This document shows, piece by piece, positions 1 to 5,803 of a stretch of 5,805 bases of DNA. Origin of the DNA: Legionellales bacterium (GTDB lineage: Bacteria; Pseudomonadota; Gammaproteobacteria; WLWR01); assembly GCA_012103495.1 (NCBI GenBank), contig WLWR01000115.1:1-5805 (forward strand), given 5' to 3'. The notes beneath the pieces are model-generated. The model worked only from the letters and a program-made list of their open reading frames with translations. It had not been told where the DNA came from and made no database searches. Each line of letters opens with the position of its first letter. The first letter of the stretch is position 1. A program made the position numbers and the translations under genes.

Positions 1-210
1 CCGGTGATGTTGGGCGATGCCAAATTAGCCAGTGCTATGGCCGACCAACTTCTTGTGGAAGGTATTTATGTGATAGGGTTTTCTTATCCGGTGGTGCCAA
101 AAGACAAAGCACGGATTCGTACTCAAATGTCGGCCGCACATGATCGGGTTCATTTAGACAAAGCGATTCAAGCGTTTGAAAAAGTTGGGCGTGAATTAGA
201 TATTATTTAG
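1..210 (+). CDS. kbl: Glycine C-acetyltransferase (2-amino-3-ketobutyrate CoA ligase), C-terminal fragment
   Basis: This is the last 69 codons of a gene whose start lies before the window; the family is usually close to 400 residues. The frame is open from base 1 and ends at TAG 208-210. The enzyme is a cytosolic PLP-dependent alpha-oxoamine synthase that cleaves 2-amino-3-ketobutyrate with CoA into glycine and acetyl-CoA, the second step of threonine degradation. What is visible is the C-terminal domain: a PVMLGDA segment, then GIYVIGF-YPVVPK, then RIRTQMSAAH at fragment residues 38-47. This last motif is highly conserved in Kbl and carries the arginine that contacts the substrate carboxylate. 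The PLP lysine lies outside the window. It is followed after 20 nt by tdh, the enzyme that makes its substrate, and that pairing strongly supports the call. The whole fragment aligns without gaps to the remembered E. coli Kbl tail. Confidence 0.95.
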   Translation, partial: PVMLGDAKLASAMADQLLVEGIYVIGFSYPVVPKDKARIRTQMSAAHDRVHLDKAIQAFEKVGRELDII

Positions 211-230
211 TCATCAAGGTTTTTTTAATT

Positions 231-1253
231 ATGAAAGCATTAGTCAAAGCACAAGCGGCTCCCGGCATTTGGTTACAAGATATTGTACAGCCACAGTGTG
301 GTCCAAATGATGTTTTGATCAATATTAAACAAACAGCGATCTGTGGAACCGATATTCATATTTATCAATGGGACGATTGGGCGGCACACACCATTCCGGT
401 ACCGATGAATGTTGGGCATGAATTTGTCGGAGTGATTGCCAGGGTTGGCGATGAAGTTGAAGGCTATGAAGTCGGTGATCGAGTGTCGGGGGAAGGACAC
501 ATTACCTGTGGGGTCTGTCGCAATTGTCGTGCTGGACGTCGTCATTTGTGTCGCAATTCTATTGGTGTTGGCATTGAACGCCCGGGAGCTTTTGCCGAAA
601 TTTTAGTGATTCCAGCCGATAATGTGTTTTTGATCCCAGATGATGTTAGCGACGATATGGCCTGTATTTTGGATCCCTTTGGCAATGCCACGCATACGGC
701 ATTGTCATTTGATTTGGTGGGGGAAGATATTTTAATCACCGGTGCTGGTTCAATTGGTTGTATGGCGGCGGCGATCGCCAAACACGTTGGCGCGCGTCAC
801 GTGGTGGTAACCGATGTGAATCCTTATCGTTTGGCTTTGGCTGAACGGTTGGGTGCGACTCATACGGTGAATGTGACACAGACCGACTTGCCCACGGTTA
901 TGAAAGAATTGGGTATGCAAGAAGGGTTTGATGTGGGGTTTGAAATGTCTGGTCATCCGCAGGCATTTAATGACATGCTCACGGTAATGAATCATGGGGG
1001 ACGCATCAGTTTGTTAGGCATTCCTCCCAGCGATATGGCCATTGATTGGCAACATGTCATTTTCAAAGGTTTGGTGATCAAAGGTATTTACGGTCGGGAA
1101 ATGTATGAAACTTGGTACAAAATGATTTCCATGTTGCAAAGTGGCTTAAATATTGCTCCCGTGATCACTCACCATTACTCTATCGATGATTACCAAGCTG
1201 CTTTTGATACCATGCTCAGTGGTCAATCAGGAAAAGTCATTTTGCATTGGTAA
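231..1253 (+). CDS. tdh: L-threonine 3-dehydrogenase (zinc-dependent MDR family)
   Basis: Tdh is a cytosolic, NAD-dependent enzyme that oxidises L-threonine to 2-amino-3-ketobutyrate, which Kbl then splits to glycine and acetyl-CoA. It has 340 residues, against 341 in E. coli, with near-colinear sequence. Catalytic zinc ligands appear as Cys38 in CGTD and His63-Glu64 in GHEF. The structural zinc lobe has Cys93, Cys96, Cys99 and Cys107, the same numbers as in E. coli. His90, just before it, is also at the E. coli position. The Rossmann nucleotide-binding loop is GAGSIG at 171-176, with an acidic residue (Asp195 in VVVTDVN) ending the second strand, as expected for NAD preference. The C-terminal part has the Tdh-typical GIPPSDM, FKGL-IKGIYGREM and SGQSGKV segments. 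The ATG at 231 matches the family N-terminus (MKAL) and has AAGG at 216-219, 11 nt upstream. It is probably co-transcribed with kbl, since 20 nt separate them and no terminator is seen. No key residue is missing. Confidence 0.98.
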   Translation: MKALVKAQAAPGIWLQDIVQPQCGPNDVLINIKQTAICGTDIHIYQWDDWAAHTIPVPMNVGHEFVGVIARVGDEVEGYEVGDRVSGEGHITCGVCRNCRAGRRHLCRNSIGVGIERPGAFAEILVIPADNVFLIPDDVSDDMACILDPFGNATHTALSFDLVGEDILITGAGSIGCMAAAIAKHVGARHVVVTDVNPYRLALAERLGATHTVNVTQTDLPTVMKELGMQEGFDVGFEMSGHPQAFNDMLTVMNHGGRISLLGIPPSDMAIDWQHVIFKGLVIKGIYGREMYETWYKMISMLQSGLNIAPVITHHYSIDDYQAAFDTMLSGQSGKVILHW

Positions 1254-1256
1254 AAT

Positions 1257-1289
1257 TACGATGATAGAGCATCGTAGTTTGTTTTTTTT
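1257..1289 (+). terminator. Rho-independent terminator of the kbl-tdh operon
   Basis: It starts 4 nt after the tdh stop. TACGATG (1257-1263) pairs with CATCGTA (1270-1276), giving a perfect 7-bp stem with a 6-nt ATAGAG loop. It is followed by GTTTG and then eight T residues (1282-1289). The stem is modest in GC, but placement and T-tract are typical of an intrinsic terminator. It separates threonine catabolism from greA-dinB. Confidence 0.8.
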
Positions 1290-1302
1290 AAAAGAGAATG
1301 AC

Positions 1303-1324
1303 AGTTGCTGGTTATGCTGCAACT
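1303..1324. repeat. Short inverted repeat overlapping the greA promoter region
   Basis: AGTTGC at 1303-1308 is the reverse complement of GCAACT at 1319-1324, with 10 nt between. Past one T-T mismatch, an inner G-C pair (1310 and 1317) extends it. No T-tract follows directly: the next T-run begins near 1337. It therefore looks more like a possible operator half-site pair around the putative -35 than a terminator. A chance occurrence of a 6-bp repeat is quite possible. Confidence 0.3.
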
Positions 1325-1333
1325 AGGTAAAAT
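1305..1333 (+). promoter_or_regulatory. Candidate sigma-70 promoter for greA-dinB
   Basis: TTGCTG (1305-1310) matches three of six bases of the -35 consensus. After a 17-bp spacer, TAAAAT (1328-1333) matches five of six bases of the -10 consensus. Transcription would start near 1340, leaving a leader of about 34 nt before greA. It lies just downstream of the tdh terminator, where a new promoter is needed. The weak -35 makes this a candidate only. The inverted repeat AGTTGC/GCAACT (1303-1308 and 1319-1324) overlaps it. Confidence 0.4.
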
Positions 1334-1373
1334 GGCTTTTTTATTTCACTATCCATACGAGATGATTTAAGTA

Positions 1374-1850
1374 ATGGAACGACATCCCATGACCAAATGT
1401 GGCGCCAATGCGCTGCAAATAGAGTTAGATCGGCGGCGTAAACAAGATCGTCCGCGTATTGTGTCCGCCATTGCCGAAGCGCGTGCGTTGGGAGATCTGA
1501 GTGAGAATGCAGAATATCACGCAGCCAAGGAAGAACAAGGGTTCAATGAAGGTCGGATCAAGCAAATTGAAGCGAAACTGGCTGCTGCACAAATTATTGA
1601 TATCACGACATTGCCAACCAGCGATAAAGTGATTTTTGGTGCGATGGTCAAATTGTATGTCATTGAGCAGGACACCGAAGTAGAATATCAAATTGTCGGA
1701 GAAGATGAGTCCGATATCAAATTAAACAAAGTCTCGTTTAAGTCACCCATTGCTCGCGCCTTGATTGGCAAACATGTCGGAGATGTGGCTCAAGTCAATA
1801 CCCCCAAAGGCATGATGGAATACGAAATCATCGATGTTCGTTACCAATAA
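1374..1850 (+). CDS. greA: Transcription elongation factor GreA
   Basis: GreA binds in the secondary channel of RNA polymerase and stimulates cleavage of the 3' end of backtracked RNA, rescuing stalled complexes. At 158 residues it equals E. coli GreA in length. The N-terminal coiled coil spans about residues 1-75, with tip acidic residues Asp41 and Glu44 in GDLSENAEYH, the pair that helps hold the catalytic magnesium ion. EGRIK-IEAKL lies in the second helix. The C-terminal FKBP-like domain (about 80-158) carries VIFGA, SPIARALIGK and the end EYEIIDV. The ATG at 1374 gives MERHPMT, aligned with the E. coli MQAIPMT start. The alternative ATG at 1389 (Met6) would remove the first conserved residues. 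The ribosome binding site is weak; only GAGATGA near 1359-1365 lies upstream. The stop TAA is 2 nt before the dinB GTG, so the two genes are probably translated from one message. Confidence 0.97.
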   Translation: MERHPMTKCGANALQIELDRRRKQDRPRIVSAIAEARALGDLSENAEYHAAKEEQGFNEGRIKQIEAKLAAAQIIDITTLPTSDKVIFGAMVKLYVIEQDTEVEYQIVGEDESDIKLNKVSFKSPIARALIGKHVGDVAQVNTPKGMMEYEIIDVRYQ

Positions 1851-1852
1851 AC

Positions 1853-2911
1853 GTGTCTCGTAAAATCATTCATCTGGATATGGATTGTTTTTTTGCCGCT
1901 GTGGAAGTTCGTGATCAACCGACGTTGCGTCATCAACCGGTGGCAGTGGGCGGATCACCACAGCAGCGTGGAGTGATTTGTGCAAGCAATTATGAAGCGC
2001 GGCGCTATGGTGTGTTTTCAGCAATGTCCAGTGCTAAAGCGTTACAATTGTGTCCTCAGCTGCAATTGATTGCGCCTAATTTTGCAAAATACCGTCACGC
2101 TTCTCAAGCCATCCGACAAATATTTGATGTGTATACCGATCAAGTGGAACCGTTGTCATTGGATGAAGCGTATTTGGATGTGACCCACACATCACATTGT
2201 CAAGGCAGCGCAACATGGTTGGCGACGACGATCCGCCAGCATATCTGGCGTGAACAGCAATTAACCGCTTCAGCCGGTATTGCCCCCAATAAATTATTGG
2301 CTAAAATCGCCAGTGATTGGTGTAAACCTAATGGACAGTGGGTCATTGCGCCCAGTCAAGTAACTGAATTCATTGTTCAGTTGCCTGTTCACAAATTGTA
2401 TGGTGTGGGTCCTGCCACCGCTAGGAAATTGGCAGGCTTGGGAATTCACACGTGTCGACAATTGCAAGCTTGGCCATTGAGCGCCTTGATTGAACACTTT
2501 GGTAAATTTGGAGAGCAATTGTATGGCTACGGTCGTGGTCAAGACGAGCGTCCAGTAAAACCCGAACGAATCCGTAAATCACTCAGTGTAGAGCAAACTT
2601 TTACTTATGATTTACCGACGCTTACGGCATGCCGACAAGCATTGATTGCATTGTATGCTGAATTAAAAGAACGCTTGCAACGCCATCAAATTACGCACAT
2701 CACCAAACAGTTTGTAAAGATTAAATTTGCCGATTGGTATCAAACAACCGTGGAAAGCAACAGTGGGGAATTGACCTATAGATTATTCGAACAATTGCTA
2801 ATCAGTGGCTATCAAAGATCCAATCAGCCGGTTCGATTATTAGGGATGGGGGTTAAATTAGGATTTGAGAAGATGCAGTTGGAATTTGATTTTTCAACAC
2901 CCGCTCAATAA
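1853..2911 (+). CDS. dinB: DNA polymerase IV (Y-family translesion polymerase)
   Basis: This error-prone polymerase extends primers past minor-groove lesions and is recruited by the beta clamp. It has 352 residues, against 351 in E. coli. The palm and fingers carry catalytic Asp9 (HLDMDCFF), Asp104 and Glu105 (SLDEAYLDV). Phe14 sits at the steric-gate position that excludes ribonucleotides, and Tyr80 matches E. coli Tyr79. The thumb (about 170-240) contains a helix-hairpin-helix-like KLYGVGPATARKL. The little finger follows at about 243-341, starting near RKSLSVEQTF. QLEFDF at 342-347 resembles the C-terminal clamp-binding peptide (QLVLGL in E. coli), but five residues follow it here. The GTG start at 1853 gives MSRKIIH, one residue longer than E. 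coli. No Shine-Dalgarno sequence is visible, and the 2-nt gap after greA suggests translational coupling. No LexA-type site is seen nearby, so SOS control from its own promoter is not evident. Confidence 0.97.
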   Translation: MSRKIIHLDMDCFFAAVEVRDQPTLRHQPVAVGGSPQQRGVICASNYEARRYGVFSAMSSAKALQLCPQLQLIAPNFAKYRHASQAIRQIFDVYTDQVEPLSLDEAYLDVTHTSHCQGSATWLATTIRQHIWREQQLTASAGIAPNKLLAKIASDWCKPNGQWVIAPSQVTEFIVQLPVHKLYGVGPATARKLAGLGIHTCRQLQAWPLSALIEHFGKFGEQLYGYGRGQDERPVKPERIRKSLSVEQTFTYDLPTLTACRQALIALYAELKERLQRHQITHITKQFVKIKFADWYQTTVESNSGELTYRLFEQLLISGYQRSNQPVRLLGMGVKLGFEKMQLEFDFSTPAQ

Positions 2912-2945
2912 GATTAATAATGATCTGCCGCGATAATTTTGATAA

Positions 2946-2984
2946 TTACTATTCCCTAAAATTTTAAATTTTAGGGAATAGTAA
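2946..2984. terminator. Perfect 19-bp inverted repeat between convergent dinB and glnA; likely bidirectional terminator
   Basis: Arms 2946-2964 and 2966-2984 are exact reverse complements around a single T at 2965. The core is CCCTAAAATTTT on the left and its complement on the right. It lies 34 nt after the dinB stop and 53 nt beyond the glnA stop on the other strand, the right place for a shared terminator. Neither strand has a clear T-tract directly after the stem, which is unusual for a classical intrinsic terminator. It could instead be an mRNA 3'-end stabiliser or a copy of a dispersed repeat. The remainder of the 126-nt gap contains no ORF with coding support. Confidence 0.55.
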
Positions 2985-3037
2985 AGTTGCTAATCACAAA
3001 AAGAGCGGTGGAGTTGCTGTCTGTTTTTTGCGTTTTA

Positions 3038-4114
3038 TCAGTTGCGTGAGGTGTGTTGGACAATCAGGGTGTCATCGATCTCGCAAATAGTAGCGATCAG
3101 TCGAGCTGCGACTAAATACCCATCCATGTTAGCACCAGGACGACGGTCTTCAATATAGCCACAGCCTTCTTGATAGACTTGTTGAGGAATGCGCACCGAT
3201 GCACCACGATCAGCAACACCCGCGCGAAACTCTTCAATGGAACACGTTTCATGTGAGCCAGTCAACCGTTCTTCCAACTTGTGGCCATAGAGGGTGATAT
3301 GTTGTTGATGCTTGGTACGTAATGCTTCGATCGCCGCGTCAATGGTAGTGCGTCCTTGTTCTGGATTCCGCATATTTTTAGTGGAAAAGTTGGTGTGGCA
3401 GCCGGCGCCATTCCAATCACCTAAGATGGGTTTGTTATCGATATTAATGGTGACACCAAAGTCTTCACCCAACCGCGCCAATAGCCATAATGCAATGTTA
3501 CGATGATCGGCGACGGTCAATACATCAGCACTTTCATTGGCTACGCCGCGATAGCCTACTTGAAATTCCCATTGCCCCGGCATGACTTCAACATTAATAC
3601 CGTAAAACATAATGCCGGCTTCTAGGCACGCTTGCATGTGCTCTTCAGCCAATTCCCGACCAAAAACCAATTCCGCACCAACACCGCAATAGTAAGGGCC
3701 TTGTGGCGCAGGGTAACCTTGTTCAGGCCAGCCTAACGGCGTGCGTGAGCGAAACATCGTGTACTCTTGCTCAAAGCCAATCCAAGGGTCGTGAACCTCT
3801 CCCCCTTGCGCTAAAATTTCGCGTAAAATGGCACGAGTGTTGGTAGAGTGAGGATTGCCATCATCGGTGAATACTTCGTTTAAAACTAGATAACCATCAG
3901 AACGGATGGGATCTCGAACGAAACATACGGGCTTTAAGATGCAATCAGAATTGTTACCAGTGGCTTGTCCAGTGGAAGAGCCGTCAAAGCTCCATTCAGG
4001 AAACATGTCTAAGGTTGGTTGGTCGGTATTGTCAGGGATGATCCGTGTCTTTGAACGTAGCTGCTGGGTTGGCTTGGTTCCATCAAGCCAAATATATTCA
4101 GCGGTGGTAAACAT
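3038..4114 (-). CDS. Type II (eukaryote-type) glutamine synthetase
   Basis: The enzyme makes glutamine from glutamate, ammonia and ATP in the cytosol. At 358 residues it fits the GSII family, not the roughly 470-residue GSI usual in proteobacteria. The N-terminal beta-grasp part has YIWLDGT (7-13) and FDGSSTGQATG (43-53). The catalytic domain has GFEQEYT (113-119, metal ligands Glu115 and Glu117), PQGPYYCGVGA (137-147), NVEVMPGQWEFQVG (174-187, with Glu176 and Glu183), and the ATP/glutamate segment KPILGDWNGAGCHTN (228-242). It ends with SHETCS (287-292), ASVRIP (305-310) and IEDRRPGANMDGY (321-333). All expected metal and substrate residues are present. The region that carries the adenylylated tyrosine in GSI is absent, so control by GlnE is not expected. 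The ATG at 4114 has a strong GGAGG 10 nt upstream. The glutaminase gene lies 88 nt upstream on the same strand; no convincing terminator or consensus promoter was found between them. glnA or glnII would be suitable names, but the symbol is left blank because naming of GSII in gammaproteobacteria varies. Confidence 0.95.
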   Translation of the reverse strand: MFTTAEYIWLDGTKPTQQLRSKTRIIPDNTDQPTLDMFPEWSFDGSSTGQATGNNSDCILKPVCFVRDPIRSDGYLVLNEVFTDDGNPHSTNTRAILREILAQGGEVHDPWIGFEQEYTMFRSRTPLGWPEQGYPAPQGPYYCGVGAELVFGRELAEEHMQACLEAGIMFYGINVEVMPGQWEFQVGYRGVANESADVLTVADHRNIALWLLARLGEDFGVTINIDNKPILGDWNGAGCHTNFSTKNMRNPEQGRTTIDAAIEALRTKHQQHITLYGHKLEERLTGSHETCSIEEFRAGVADRGASVRIPQQVYQEGCGYIEDRRPGANMDGYLVAARLIATICEIDDTLIVQHTSRN

Positions 4115-4124
4115 GGGGGTTGAG

Positions 4125-4129
4125 CCTCC
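4125..4129 (-). promoter_or_regulatory. Strong Shine-Dalgarno site of the glutamine synthetase gene
   Basis: Read on the minus strand, GGAGG lies 10 nt before the ATG at 4114. It is the strongest ribosome binding site in the window and fixes the start of the glutamine synthetase. The neighbouring genes have much weaker sites, which suggests the synthetase is translated more efficiently than the glutaminase. Confidence 0.75.
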
Positions 4130-4202
4130 GGATTTTGAACTGTAAATAATGAAGTTAGAAAAAATTTAGCATGTGAATTATTACACAACAGTCTGGTAAT
4201 TA

Positions 4203-5738
4203 CTAATCCGATCCAGATAATAAGGTGATGATCGATGAGTGTCGTCCGCGTTGAGCATCGTCTAAAGGCGTATTTCCCCAACGATCCAACGGGGCAATGT
4301 CGTCGATTTGTTTTATCAAATAGCATACCAAGGGAAGGTGACCCTCGGCTGCTGCCAAGTGTAAGGCGGTACGCCCGTCATAATCCGCACTACTTAAATC
4401 AACGCCTATGGCTGCCAACCGTAACACTTCATCTAAATCACCACGACTGGCCGCGTCCAGTAAGGTTAATGTGATGTTGAATTGCCAACCGTGTTGCTGA
4501 CGACGAGGATCTCGTTTATCACCGTATTTTAAAACGCTGTCGTAATTGTGAAATGCGTATGTTTGTAATAATTGTTGGCAAAAATGAATGCCTTTGACCG
4601 AGTTGCCCAGTGTATCTAACGGTGGTGACCAAATTGTCAATCCCAGCAAATCAGGGATCACGACCATGATGGCACCTGACACACCACTTTTGGCCGGCAA
4701 GCCAATGGTAAACGCCCATTCGCCAGAGAAATCATACATGCCACATGAATACATTAGGGAAAGACAATTTTTTACCGTGTCTGCCGCGAAGACGCATTGC
4801 CCGGTCAATGGGCAAATACCAGCATTGGCTAAGGTTGCGGCTGAGCAAGCCAATGCTTGAGTGGTTAATTCGATGGAGCAACATTGAAAATAAAATTCTA
4901 AGGTTTGCGTTAAATTGGTATTGGGGGGAAATGCTTGATTTTCCCGCATGAAATAACCCAAGGCGTAATTTCGATCGGCGGGGTCCAATTCAGAAACATG
5001 AGTTGCATTGCTAAAGCCAATACCAGAAAGATTGCCACTGGCCCGTTGCCACAAACCGATCATATCCGCCAATCGATCGGCATTGCCTTTGTCTGCACTA
5101 ATTAAAGATGCCGCCATGATGGCGCCCGCGTTGATCATTGGATTGTGGGGCAGCCCTTTTTTATTCAAGGTTAATTCATTAAACGCTTGGCCACTGGGTT
5201 CGCGACCAATGTGTTGATGCACTTTGGTTTCACCCAATTGCTCCAAGGCTGTATTGTAAATAAATGGTTTGCAAATCGATTGCACACAAAAACCACTGTT
5301 GGTATCGCCGATGGAAAATTGTTGTCCGTCAACGGTGCATAATGAAACGGCAAATTTGGTCGGATCCGCTTTGGCTAGCTCGGGAATATAATTGGCGATG
5401 TGGCCGGATTGTAATTGTGCAGTGTGATGATAGATGGTTTCGATTTCACGGCAAAACGAATGAAAGTCTGGAATGATGAGTTCGCCTTGTAAGCATTTGG
5501 CCAAGGGCTTTAAATGATGTTCGGTTAATTGGGCAAACAAAGCGCAGTCGATGCGTGCATGTTCGGGTAATTGGGTGAGTTGATCAAATAACTCAGTAAA
5601 TAGTTGGTGAGTGTGATCAATGCCCGCTCGTTGCAAACGATATAAAATGGTTTGCTTATCCACCGAACCTTGATGATCTTGATCCAATCCGCGAAACAAT
5701 TGTTCGGTTTGTAAACGATGATTTTCGACGGTGAACAT
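4203..5738 (-). CDS. glsA: Kidney-type glutaminase: EF-hand-like domain, glutaminase core, ankyrin repeats
   Basis: The enzyme hydrolyses L-glutamine to glutamate and ammonia. At 511 residues it is far longer than the roughly 310-residue E. coli-type glutaminases and matches mammalian GLS (kidney-type) domain for domain. Residues about 8-105 form the EF-hand-like region, with a loop-like DQDHQGSVD at 19-27. The serine-dependent core (about 110-400) has Tyr117 (NYIPELAK), the catalytic pair Ser154 and Lys157 (QSICKP), Asn203 (MINAGAI), Glu250, Asn257 (DRNYALGY), Tyr283 (FYFQCCS), Tyr335 (GMYDFSG) and Val353 (AKSGVSG). Each corresponds to an active-site residue of human GLS as I recall it. Residues about 423-509 form two to three ankyrin repeats, clearest at DGRTALHLAAAEGH (454-467) and DRWGNTPLDDA (485-495). 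No signal peptide or membrane segment is seen, so it is probably cytosolic. The ATG at 5738 has only a weak site (GGATGA, about 10 nt upstream). It lies directly upstream of the opposing enzyme, glutamine synthetase. The symbol follows general glutaminase usage. Confidence 0.95.
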   Translation of the reverse strand: MFTVENHRLQTEQLFRGLDQDHQGSVDKQTILYRLQRAGIDHTHQLFTELFDQLTQLPEHARIDCALFAQLTEHHLKPLAKCLQGELIIPDFHSFCREIETIYHHTAQLQSGHIANYIPELAKADPTKFAVSLCTVDGQQFSIGDTNSGFCVQSICKPFIYNTALEQLGETKVHQHIGREPSGQAFNELTLNKKGLPHNPMINAGAIMAASLISADKGNADRLADMIGLWQRASGNLSGIGFSNATHVSELDPADRNYALGYFMRENQAFPPNTNLTQTLEFYFQCCSIELTTQALACSAATLANAGICPLTGQCVFAADTVKNCLSLMYSCGMYDFSGEWAFTIGLPAKSGVSGAIMVVIPDLLGLTIWSPPLDTLGNSVKGIHFCQQLLQTYAFHNYDSVLKYGDKRDPRRQQHGWQFNITLTLLDAASRGDLDEVLRLAAIGVDLSSADYDGRTALHLAAAEGHLPLVCYLIKQIDDIAPLDRWGNTPLDDAQRGRHSSIITLLSGSD

Positions 5739-5797
5739 GAGATGTCATCCAATGAATGTCGGTTCGGTGAAAAAACGCAAGCTTAACACTTGATTGA

Positions 5798-5803
5798 AGT
5801 ATA
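5798..5803 (-). promoter_or_regulatory. Possible -10 element of the glutaminase gene
   Basis: On the minus strand TATACT matches five of six bases of the -10 consensus and lies about 60 nt before the glutaminase ATG. The matching -35 would fall beyond the end of the window, so it cannot be checked. The 67-nt leader is otherwise without recognisable structure. Confidence 0.3.

Noticed and set aside
1303..1324. LexA-type SOS box upstream of greA-dinB
   Set aside because: The CTG at 1308-1310 is not followed by CAG at the required 10-nt spacing; the bases there are AAC. No other CTG-N10-CAG site was noticed close to the operon.
3004..3029. Second terminator on the + strand in the convergent region
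   Set aside because: AGCGG (3004-3008) pairs with TTGCT (3014-3018) through only three Watson-Crick pairs and two G-U pairs, and the T-run at 3024-3029 begins five nt after the stem. Too weak to call.
4115..4202. Sigma-54 promoter upstream of the glutamine synthetase
   Set aside because: No GG/GC doublets with the 10-nt spacing of the -24/-12 consensus were found on the minus strand of this AT-rich spacer.
4009..4326. Minus-strand reading frame of 105 residues spanning the glutaminase/glutamine synthetase junction
   Set aside because: It overlaps the 3' end of the glutaminase and the 5' end of the glutamine synthetase in another frame, both of which are unmistakable by homology. Its translation resembles no known family.
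5525..5752. Minus-strand reading frame of 75 residues starting slightly upstream of the glutaminase ATG
   Set aside because: It lies almost wholly inside the glutaminase N-terminal region in another frame and has no family motif. The glutaminase frame matches the kidney-type family in the same stretch.
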